From contig DODJ01000054.1 of the NCBI GenBank assembly GCA_003545655.1, positions 1-10,245 of the forward strand: 10,245 nucleotides of DNA. The letters run 5' to 3'. The DNA comes from Candidatus Saccharimonadota bacterium. Its GTDB lineage: Bacteria > Patescibacteriota > Saccharimonadia > Saccharimonadales > Saccharimonadaceae. Under the pieces are notes generated by a model that had not been told where the DNA came from, searched no databases, and saw nothing but the letters and a program-made list of their open reading frames with translations. Position 1 is the first letter of the stretch; the number at the start of each line of letters is the position of its first letter. Made by a program: the position numbers and the translations under genes. Positions 1-5,615 of this stretch are shown here, one piece after another.

Positions 1-516
1 GTCTGAAGCCTCATAGATAGTGGTAATTTTATTATCAGGGATAGGGGTGAAGGTTTGGAGTTCGTTCTTTGTAAAGTCACTAATAGCGATATTGTAGTCG
101 CTACTTGCGGCAACTTTTTTAAACACCCGCTTACCCACTGCTTGTTTAGTATGAAACACGAACCAGTTTTTATCAGAGTTATAGGTTTTTACAAGGGTAA
201 GGTCGTGAAATGTCGTAACCTTTTTACCCTTATACCTAATAGGCTGCTGGGGCATGCAAAAATGCACCAAATCGGCATCTAGTTTTTTAAGGTATCGGTT
301 AAAACCTATTTGCTCGGCAAACGAGTAATTATCAAATTCAGCAACACGCACGGTAAAGTTTTTATTGCGTGGTTTCCAGAAGTCTTTATCTTTTTTACGC
401 ACAAGAATAGAATATTCGTTTTTTGTATCAACCTCTTGAAGATACGTTACGAGCCGCTCGACGTAACGGCCGGTGCTCGAGTTGATAATGCGGGCGTCGA
501 TAGTAATATGTGACAT
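1..516 (-). CDS. GT4-family glycosyltransferase, N-terminal part (cut by window edge)
   Basis: This is an open frame of 172 codons from ATG at 516-514 that runs off the left edge without a stop, so it is partial at its 3' end. The start of the protein, MSHITIDARIINSSTGRYVE, is typical of the N-terminal GT-B domain of GT4 enzymes (the IDAR..NSGTGRY pattern). Further family features are a DLVHF strand near residue 82, TTFHDLT at 101-107 and the NIAISDFTKNEL segment near 142-153. GT4 enzymes transfer a sugar from a nucleotide donor to a lipid-linked glycan on the cytoplasmic side of the membrane. The donor-binding C-terminal domain with the EX7E motif lies outside the window. The start has AAGGGG a few bases upstream and a -10 box 10 bases upstream. 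It is a distant relative of the GT4 gene at 2437-3567. The family is clear; the sugar specificity cannot be read. Confidence 0.88.
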   Translation of the reverse strand, partial: MSHITIDARIINSSTGRYVERLVTYLQEVDTKNEYSILVRKKDKDFWKPRNKNFTVRVAEFDNYSFAEQIGFNRYLKKLDADLVHFCMPQQPIRYKGKKVTTFHDLTLVKTYNSDKNWFVFHTKQAVGKRVFKKVAASSDYNIAISDFTKNELQTFTPIPDNKITTIYEASD

Positions 517-526
517 AGTACCCCTT

Positions 527-532
527 AGTATA
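527..532 (-). promoter_or_regulatory. Candidate -10 box TATACT for the left-edge glycosyltransferase
   Basis: TATACT on the minus strand ends 10 bases before the ATG at 516 and follows the terminator of the upstream unit directly. A transcript starting about 7 bases downstream would have a leader of only 3-4 bases. No convincing -35 hexamer is seen at 16-18 bases. AAGGGG between the box and the start could act as a ribosome-binding site only if transcription began further upstream. Confidence 0.4.
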
Positions 533-540
533 CAGGGTGG

Positions 541-570
541 GAAAAGAAAAGACACACTCGTCAGTGTGTC
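541..570 (-). terminator. Intrinsic terminator of the minus-strand glycosylation unit
   Basis: On the minus strand GACACACT (570-563) pairs perfectly with AGTGTGTC (558-551) around a 4-base loop. The T-rich tract TTTTCTTTTC follows at 550-541. The 8-bp stem plus T-run fits an intrinsic terminator for transcripts coming from the nuclease-like gene that ends at 635. No T-run follows the stem on the plus strand, so it should act in one direction only. It separates that unit from the next minus-strand gene starting at 516. Confidence 0.75.
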
Positions 571-634
571 TCGTAACTTCTAGGAATACTCCTTTGATCA
601 GCGGTTCCGCCAACCCGGTCTTTCTTGTTACTTA
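571..634 (-). other. 3' untranslated region with possible folded element
   Basis: This 64-base stretch lies between the stop of the nuclease-like gene and the terminator stem. Several short complementary pairs are visible: 573-577 with 627-631 (5 bp) would enclose 582-585 with 590-593 and 603-606 with 612-615 (4 bp each), giving a small three-way arrangement. The stems are short and may be chance. No gene is supported here. Confidence 0.25.
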
Positions 635-1039
635 TTATACTATAGGCCTTTTTCTTTTGTCTACTATTAAAACTGTTGATTGTTTTGTGATAATAATTAA
701 CCTTTTAACCCTTCTATACACCATAAGGCATGATGTAATTTGTTTTTGTAGGACACTATTATTTAAAGGCGTTCTTCTACAGTCAAGAATAATGTTAAGT
801 GATTGCCGCAACCCTGCTCGGATTTGCTTCTCGATAGTCTTTTTAGATTTACCGAGGGGCGCTTTTATTTCCCATAATACCCCGTTCATGATAATATCTG
901 GTGTTCGTTGTTTATACCCAGTACTTGGTATAAGAAATTCGACCGACGTGTTAAAGTAGTCCGCTAATATTTGCGCAGCGGAAACTTCAACCTCACTGGG
1001 GGCGGGTTTTAAGTTGGGTGGGATAATAACAGTATTCAC
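635..1039 (-). CDS. Small nuclease-like protein resembling CdiA C-terminal tRNase domain
   Basis: This is a 134-residue protein with no signal peptide or membrane segment. It starts at GTG (1039-1037); TAA lies 27 bases upstream in frame and no ATG lies between, so GTG is the best start. Its core, TPDIIMNGVLWEIKAP at residues 46-61, followed by a K-rich helix and SLNIILDCRRTP, matches my memory of the C-terminal tRNA-nuclease domain of CdiA contact-dependent inhibition toxins. That domain is also found alone or at the end of phage and mobile-element proteins. Pro47-Asp48 with Glu57-X-Lys59 also looks like a PD-(D/E)XK nuclease signature. The gene follows GtrA by 24 bases and is the last before the terminator. 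A nuclease-like fold is fairly likely. Toxin activity, its target and any role in the glycan locus are unknown, and no immunity gene is recognisable beside it. Confidence 0.72.
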   Translation of the reverse strand: MNTVIIPPNLKPAPSEVEVSAAQILADYFNTSVEFLIPSTGYKQRTPDIIMNGVLWEIKAPLGKSKKTIEKQIRAGLRQSLNIILDCRRTPLNNSVLQKQITSCLMVYRRVKRLIIITKQSTVLIVDKRKRPIV

Positions 1040-1063
1040 CCCATCAACTGTATAGATGAAAAG

Positions 1064-1492
1064 TTAACTTGTTGTTGATTCTTTCTTAAACACCAGCCGC
1101 GAGTATAAGAGATAATTCCAAACAAGCGAAGCACCTGTCGCAATAACCTTGGCGATAAACAAGGTGGCTTCGTCGCTGGCGATATGCGGCGCCAAGCCTG
1201 AAGTAACAACCCAAATAACCAGCGGTTGTAGTGCCCATAACCCGGTAATAGTCACTAGTATAAACAACACAAACTGCCTTTTAGCCGTTTTAGAGGTGTT
1301 TTTAAAGGTAAACGACTTATTAACAAAGAAACTTACCACCATAGAAATGCCGGTTGAGATATAGTTTGCAATAAACTTATCCATACCAGCAAACGTAAGG
1401 GCGAATAGAATAACAAAATCAAGAACGGTTAACCCGCCACCAACAAATAAAAACCTAATTTTTTGTGCGTGCTTTTTTAGGAGCTGTTCCAT
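1064..1492 (-). CDS. GtrA-family four-helix membrane protein
   Basis: This is a 142-residue protein with four predicted membrane helices near residues 13-33, 39-58, 73-97 and 110-130. It opens with a basic N-terminus and KIRFLFVGGGLTVLDF, the usual beginning of GtrA-like proteins (PF04138), and NKSFTFK after helix 2 is also typical. Family members are proposed to flip polyprenyl-phosphate-linked sugars across the membrane or to assist in this, for later transfer to a surface glycan. The gene overlaps the end of the GtrB-like gene by 38 bases, which suggests coupled translation. AGAGGA at 1506-1501 lies 8 bases before the ATG and supports this start. The family assignment is strong; the sugar carried is unknown. 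Confidence 0.88.
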   Translation of the reverse strand: MEQLLKKHAQKIRFLFVGGGLTVLDFVILFALTFAGMDKFIANYISTGISMVVSFFVNKSFTFKNTSKTAKRQFVLFILVTITGLWALQPLVIWVVTSGLAPHIASDEATLFIAKVIATGASLVWNYLLYSRLVFKKESTTS

Positions 1493-2414
1493 CGTGATAT
1501 TCCTCTACAAAGTATAACGGTCGGCCTTTGGTTTCGTTAAAAATGCGGCCAACATACTCGCCTATTATACCTAACGATATAAGCTGTACGCCACCCAAAA
1601 ACAATATGACGGCCATCATTGAAGGGTAGCCGGCAAGGTCGGTGCCGAAGAAAATCGTGCGCACAACGAGCACAACGAGGTAGATAAAGGTAAGCCCTGA
1701 AATAATAATACCGGCATACGTAGAAAGGCGTAGCGGTGCGGTGGTAAACGAGGTAATGCCATCAAGGGCCAGCTCAATAAGCTTAACGTAGTTCCATTTT
1801 GTTTCGCCAGCCGCACGTGGGTCACGGTCGTACAAGATTTCTTTTTTATGAAACCCTACCCAGCTAAACATCGCTTTGGCGTTGCGCTGCGACTCGCGGA
1901 ACTGCTTTAATGCTTCGACAACACGACGGTCAAGAAGACGAAAATCACCCGTATCTTCTTGTATGGGAACGCGGGTAACGCGCTGAAGAAGCCTGTAATA
2001 CTGCTTAGAGGTAAACTTCTTCAGCCAACTTTCACCCTCGCGCGAGCGTCGCTTTGCGTACACATCATCGTAGCCCTCTTCCCATAGCGAGATCATTTCA
2101 GGAATGAGCTCTGGCGGGTCTTGAAGGTCGGCATCAATAACAACCACCGCATCGCCCTTAGCGTGGTCAAGCCCCGCAACCATGCCAATTTCTTTACCGA
2201 AATTACGCGAGAGGTTGATGTAGCTGACGCGAGTGTCTTTTTCGGCGTACTCTTTAATAATGTCAAGGGTGGCATCTTTACTACCGTCGTTAATAAATAG
2301 GAACTCAAACGCGTACTCTTTTTGCGACTGCGCTAACGCGTTAAGGCGCGGAAAAAGATATTCAAGGACTTGCTCTTCATTGTAGGCGGGGATGAGGAGG
2401 GAGATGGTTTTCAT
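1455..2414 (-). CDS. GtrB/DPMS-type polyprenyl-phosphate glycosyltransferase (GT2)
   Basis: From the ATG at 2414 the protein is 319 residues. SLLIPAYNEE at 5-14, FLFINDGSKD near 38-47, LSRNFGKE at 68-75 and the DXD metal site at Asp94-Asp96 within DADLQDPPE mark a GT-A fold of the dolichol/undecaprenyl-phosphate glycosyltransferase group. Two membrane helices follow near 233-256 and 265-287, as in GtrB, YfdH and CsbB proteins. The expected reaction moves a hexose from a nucleotide sugar to undecaprenyl phosphate at the inner membrane face. The adjacent GtrA-family gene supports a GtrA/GtrB pair. An in-frame ATG at 2450 would add 12 residues and overlap the previous gene by 14 bases with a weak AAGG ribosome site. 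I prefer 2414 because the family usually begins right at this point and a -10 box sits just upstream. The donor sugar is unknown. Confidence 0.92.
   Translation of the reverse strand: MKTISLLIPAYNEEQVLEYLFPRLNALAQSQKEYAFEFLFINDGSKDATLDIIKEYAEKDTRVSYINLSRNFGKEIGMVAGLDHAKGDAVVVIDADLQDPPELIPEMISLWEEGYDDVYAKRRSREGESWLKKFTSKQYYRLLQRVTRVPIQEDTGDFRLLDRRVVEALKQFRESQRNAKAMFSWVGFHKKEILYDRDPRAAGETKWNYVKLIELALDGITSFTTAPLRLSTYAGIIISGLTFIYLVVLVVRTIFFGTDLAGYPSMMAVILFLGGVQLISLGIIGEYVGRIFNETKGRPLYFVEEYHDGTAPKKARTKN
1501..1506 (-). promoter_or_regulatory. Ribosome-binding site of the GtrA-family gene
   Basis: AGAGGA on the minus strand, 8 bases before ATG 1492-1490 and inside the end of the GtrB-like gene. 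It fixes the GtrA start despite the 38-base gene overlap. Confidence 0.6.
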
Positions 2415-2423
2415 GTATCTATA

Positions 2424-2429
2424 ATTATA
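2424..2429 (-). promoter_or_regulatory. Possible internal -10 box TATAAT before the GtrB-like gene
   Basis: TATAAT on the minus strand ends 9 bases before ATG 2414, so a transcript would carry a leader of about 2-3 bases. No -35 match is seen at the usual spacing. The box lies just past the stop of the preceding glycosyltransferase. It may be chance in an AT-rich stretch. Confidence 0.3.
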
Positions 2430-2436
2430 GCGGATA

Positions 2437-3567
2437 TTAGGATAAAGCATTTACCTTGTCGATAATTTTCTGAACATTATCATCCCATGAATACCGTGTA
2501 GCGTTTTTTTGTAGTTGGGAACGAGTTGGTCTAGGGTTTGATAACGCTTCTTGTATTACATTACGGAAAGATATAGGGTCTTGTGGGTCTGCATAGGTTG
2601 CACAGGTATCTCCAACCTCTCTTAATACGGGTATATCCGAAGCGACAACAGGCGTACCGCTTGCCATTGCCTCAAGCACCGGCATACCGAACCCTTCGTA
2701 TAATGAGGGCATGACGAAAAGAGATGCACCCTGGTATAGCGCAGGACTATCCTTTTGATCGACGAAGCCAATGTGTTTAATATCTTCTCCTGACTGAATA
2801 GCGCTATTAAGTGCCTTTTGCGTCGCTTCAGTTTTCCAACCCTTACCACCGGCGAGTATTAAGCTGTATTCGCTTTTGACCTCTTGAGATAGTAATGAAT
2901 ATGCCTTAATAAGCACTTCGAGGTTTTTACGGGGTTCAAAGTTACCTATAAAGTAGATATATTTCTTCCTTGGATTGATGTTGTATTTTTCTTTCACTAC
3001 ACCTATTCTTTCGGAAGATATAGTTTTAAAGAACGATTTATTAGGCGGTATGGGCGTAACAATACAGTTCTCAGGGTTTAAGTTGAATTCTTTTACTATC
3101 TCGGATTTAACAGAGTTAGAGACAGTAATTATGAAATCAGCGGAACGTATAGTGCGAGGGACAACGCGCCTTAAGTGATGTAGGTTTTTTTCTTCCACAA
3201 CCTCAGGATGAAATATATATGTTAAGTCATGAATAACTGCTGCTGAGTAGGAGCTGCGAGCCGTAGGCCAAGTGGCGAAATTTGGGAATATTGTAAGATC
3301 GACTTTTGGTTGAAGAATATCGAAAGGTGGGGCTATATTGTAACTTTGTAATTTTGCGTATACCCGTAGAGGTATTAACTTATTAACACTAGTTTGTATA
3401 TTTATAGATGGAGATGGCTGTCGATTTAAGAAATCGAAATAGTGCCCAGAAACCGATATACCTTGCCTTGCGTTAAGTGCTTCTACGAGTAGGTTTGTAT
3501 ATTGCGCTACGCCTGATTGATGTCTTGAAGCAAGGCTACTTATTTCGGTACGTATTTTTAACGACAT
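2437..3567 (-). CDS. GT4-family glycosyltransferase
   Basis: This is a 376-residue protein of normal length for a GT-B enzyme, with no membrane segment. The N-terminal half carries the VIHDLTYIFHPE segment and ITVSNSVKSEI found in mannosyl- or rhamnosyltransferase-like GT4 proteins. The C-terminal Glycos_transf_1 domain shows YFIGNFEPRKNL, LILAGGKGWK, and the donor-binding EX7E motif (Glu291 and Glu299) in YEGFGMPVLEAMASGTPVV. It should add a sugar from a nucleotide donor to the growing glycan in the cytoplasm. It is the first gene of the minus-strand unit. The ATG at 3567 is only 6 bases after a TATACT box, so a leaderless message is likely. Its stop (2437) lies 22 bases before the preferred start of the GtrB-like gene. 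The sugar and linkage cannot be deduced. Confidence 0.93.
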   Translation of the reverse strand: MSLKIRTEISSLASRHQSGVAQYTNLLVEALNARQGISVSGHYFDFLNRQPSPSINIQTSVNKLIPLRVYAKLQSYNIAPPFDILQPKVDLTIFPNFATWPTARSSYSAAVIHDLTYIFHPEVVEEKNLHHLRRVVPRTIRSADFIITVSNSVKSEIVKEFNLNPENCIVTPIPPNKSFFKTISSERIGVVKEKYNINPRKKYIYFIGNFEPRKNLEVLIKAYSLLSQEVKSEYSLILAGGKGWKTEATQKALNSAIQSGEDIKHIGFVDQKDSPALYQGASLFVMPSLYEGFGMPVLEAMASGTPVVASDIPVLREVGDTCATYADPQDPISFRNVIQEALSNPRPTRSQLQKNATRYSWDDNVQKIIDKVNALS

Positions 3568-3573
3568 GCTATA

Positions 3574-3579
3574 AGTATA
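3574..3579 (-). promoter_or_regulatory. Candidate -10 box TATACT, minus-strand operon
   Basis: TATACT on the minus strand is followed by 6 bases and then ATG 3567, so initiation at the normal distance would fall at or next to the A of the start codon. The -35 region is weak (TTATAC with a 17-base spacer). No Shine-Dalgarno sequence is present, consistent with a leaderless transcript. Confidence 0.45.
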
Positions 3580-3597
3580 TCAGTAGTGACTTTGTAG

Positions 3598-3603
3598 TAT
3601 AAT
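3598..3603 (+). promoter_or_regulatory. Candidate -10 box TATAAT, plus-strand export operon
   Basis: Perfect TATAAT in the 39-base divergent intergenic region, 3 bases before ATG 3607. If transcription starts about 7 bases downstream (near 3610), the first usable start codon is ATG 3616, which would trim three residues from the permease. No clear -35 element is seen. The 10-base string TAGTATAATA recurs at 7819-7828 before the GT2 gene. Confidence 0.4.
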
Positions 3604-3606
3604 AGA

Positions 3607-4431
3607 ATGAGTTTTATGTTTGCGAATTCCTATAAAAAATACCGTTACTCGCTTATCCTTTTACGCGAGTTAGTTGTAACTGAATTCAAGTTACGCTACC
3701 AAGGGTCTGTACTAGGGTATTTATGGTCATTACTAAAGCCGCTATTCCTTTTCGCTATTCTCTATTTTGTTTTCGTATATTTTTTGAAAATTGGTGATAA
3801 TGTTCCGCACTGGCCTATCGCAATGTTATTAGGAATTGTCCTTTGGAACTTTTTTGCAGAAGTAACTAATAACGGCTTGAACGCGATTGTTGCTCGTGGG
3901 GATGTAATTAGAAAGATTAATTTTCCTAAATATGTCATCATCTTAGCTAGTAGTGTATCGGCCTTAATAAACCTACTATTAAATTTTGTTATTGTTGCGG
4001 TATTTATGTTAGTAAACGGCGTGGATATATCATGGGTCGCGCTACTTGCTCCTATATATATATTAGAACTGTTTGCCTTTGGTCTTGGGTTGGCATTTTT
4101 ACTAAGCGCGGTACAAGTACGGTTTAGAGATGTCGGGTATATATGGGAGATTATTATGCAGGCCTTATTTTACGGCTCGGCGGTTATTTACCCATTAGCA
4201 ATGGTACTTGAGCAAAGCCAGAAATTAGGAACGGTGCTTTTATTTAACCCAATTGCTCAGGCAATCCAAGATACTCGGCATGTGTTAGTAAGTGAGGCAA
4301 ATCCAACCCTCTACTCACTAACAGGTAGTGTATGGCTTAGCCTTATACCAGTAGTGTTTGTCGTACTGGTGGTAATTTTCGGGGCTTGGTACTTTAAGCG
4401 GAAGTCGCCCTACTTTGCGGAGGAAGTCTAA
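3607..4431 (+). CDS. wzm: ABC-2 type polysaccharide export permease (Wzm-like)
   Basis: This 274-residue protein has about six membrane helices near residues 40-60, 68-88, 110-137, 142-170, 178-202 and 243-264. The N-terminal cytoplasmic segment with EFKLRYQGSVLGYLWSLLKP is characteristic of O-antigen and teichoic-acid ABC-2 permeases (Wzm, TagG). GDVIRKINFPKYVI before helix 3, RFRDVGYIWEI near 172-182 and FNPIAQAIQDTRH near 213-225 also fit the family. It forms the membrane channel that moves a lipid-linked glycan outward, paired with the ATPase encoded next. Stop and next start overlap by one base (TAATG). Length is normal for the family. ATG 3607 gives the longest frame, but ATG 3616 is possible because of the -10 position. 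Whether the glycan is O-antigen-like or teichoic-acid-like cannot be decided. Confidence 0.93.
   Translation: MSFMFANSYKKYRYSLILLRELVVTEFKLRYQGSVLGYLWSLLKPLFLFAILYFVFVYFLKIGDNVPHWPIAMLLGIVLWNFFAEVTNNGLNAIVARGDVIRKINFPKYVIILASSVSALINLLLNFVIVAVFMLVNGVDISWVALLAPIYILELFAFGLGLAFLLSAVQVRFRDVGYIWEIIMQALFYGSAVIYPLAMVLEQSQKLGTVLLFNPIAQAIQDTRHVLVSEANPTLYSLTGSVWLSLIPVVFVVLVVIFGAWYFKRKSPYFAEEV
4419..4423 (+). promoter_or_regulatory. Strong ribosome-binding site for the export ATPase
   Basis: GGAGG, 7 bases before ATG 4431 and inside the last codons of the permease. It is the best Shine-Dalgarno match I found in the window and, with the TAATG overlap, points to coupled synthesis of permease and ATPase. 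Confidence 0.7.
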
Positions 4432-5615
4432 TGAAAAAAGATATTGCCATTAGTGTGCAGGGTGTTTCAAAGTCGTTTGTCCTACCCCACGAAAAAACAA
4501 CTTCGATAAAGTCGGGTGTTGTTGGGCTCTTTCGTTCAAAAGGAAAAGCGACAACACAAAGTGTCTTAAAGAATATTTCATTTGAAGTAAAAAAGGGTGA
4601 ATTTTTTGGAATAGTCGGAAGGAACGGTTCTGGTAAGAGCACTCTCTTAAAGATAATATCCCAGATATACGTACCGGATGAGGGAAAAGTACAAGTAAAT
4701 GGTAAGCTTACACCTTTTATCGAACTTGGTGTTGGGTTTAACCCTGAACTATCAGGAAAAGAGAATGTGTACCTTAATGGCGCACTCCTTGGGTTTAATA
4801 GAGACGAAATAACAGCAATGTATAAAGACATTGTTGAATTTGCTGAATTAGAGAAATTTATGGACCAGAAGCTTAAGAATTATAGCTCTGGTATGCAAGT
4901 TCGGCTCGCCTTTTCAATTGCAATACGCGCAGACTCGGACATACTCGTCTTGGATGAAGTACTTGCAGTAGGTGACGAGGCGTTTCAACGAAAATGTTTT
5001 GAGTATTTCGCTACTCTAAAAAAGAGAAAGAAAACAGTAATTCTCGTTACACACGCGATGGAGTCTGTGCAGCAATTTTGCGACAGGGCGATATTGATTG
5101 AAAAGGGCAAAATTATAGAGTCAGGGTTACCTACGAAAGTCTCTGAGCATTACTCAGAACTCTTTTTGGTAGCGAATCGAAAAGGTGATGGTCAACAGAT
5201 TGTTGCCCAAAATGATGCATTCGAGGTAAATACGGATTTCAATAAGAATGATGATGAAATTAATTTTTCCATTACACTTCTACCTAAAAAGGACTTTACC
5301 GATCCGGTTGTAGGCGTATATATGAGTAGTAACACGGGGGAGATTATTTGGAGTTGGGCAAGCGATTATAATATTCCAGTTAATGAAAATAAAGAAGTTA
5401 TCATTAAAAAAGGTAAAAAAATAGACCTAAACTTTACACTCGATAATATTTTACCAAGCTCTTCATTTACGCTCACACTTCTAGTTAGGCGGCATGATAA
5501 GAGTGAACAGTATGCAAGATATCCTGATGTTATTAAGTTTGATAATTACAAAGTATCACCATACGATAAGTATTGGAATATGAATAGTCGAATCGACATT
5601 AGTTATGAAAAATAG
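4431..5615 (+). CDS. wzt: Polysaccharide export ATPase with C-terminal glycan-binding domain (Wzt-like)
   Basis: This 394-residue cytoplasmic ATPase has a Walker A motif GRNGSGKST at 63-71, signature YSSGMQ at 151-156, Walker B ILVLDE at 171-176 followed by VLAVGD, and a switch histidine at 208 (THAME). The stretch FIELGVGFNPELSGKENVYLNG near 96-117 is the pattern of the O-antigen/teichoic-acid exporter subgroup. After about residue 250 comes a beta-rich region to the C-terminus (VGVYMSSNTGEIIWSW, then a run ending in YWNMNS) that fits the Wzt C-terminal domain (PF14524). In E. coli O8/O9a that domain recognises the finished or capped glycan. So the exporter may select a specific chain end. 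Its partner is the permease just upstream. The last 11 bases overlap the next gene. The export assignment is strong; specificity is unknown. Confidence 0.95.
   Translation: MKKDIAISVQGVSKSFVLPHEKTTSIKSGVVGLFRSKGKATTQSVLKNISFEVKKGEFFGIVGRNGSGKSTLLKIISQIYVPDEGKVQVNGKLTPFIELGVGFNPELSGKENVYLNGALLGFNRDEITAMYKDIVEFAELEKFMDQKLKNYSSGMQVRLAFSIAIRADSDILVLDEVLAVGDEAFQRKCFEYFATLKKRKKTVILVTHAMESVQQFCDRAILIEKGKIIESGLPTKVSEHYSELFLVANRKGDGQQIVAQNDAFEVNTDFNKNDDEINFSITLLPKKDFTDPVVGVYMSSNTGEIIWSWASDYNIPVNENKEVIIKKGKKIDLNFTLDNILPSSSFTLTLLVRRHDKSEQYARYPDVIKFDNYKVSPYDKYWNMNSRIDISYEK

Noticed and set aside
590..620. GGAACCGC on the minus strand looked like part of a T-box antiterminator
   Set aside because: Only ACCGC matches the conserved T-box, it does not pair with the following terminator stem, and the next gene is a glycosyltransferase and not an amino-acid-related gene.
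573..631. GTAAC/GTTAC pair considered as an integron attC-like recombination site
   Set aside because: The outer bases do not fit the RYYYAAC/GTTRRRY core pattern, and no integrase or gene cassette is present.
537..959. 140-residue plus-strand frame opposite the nuclease-like gene
   Set aside because: It lies almost wholly antisense to 635-1039, where the minus strand encodes a recognisable domain. It shows no family motif and also crosses the terminator.
4394..4831. 145-residue minus-strand frame opposite the export ATPase
   Set aside because: It covers the Walker A region of a clearly real ATPase on the other strand and has no recognisable motif or ribosome site.
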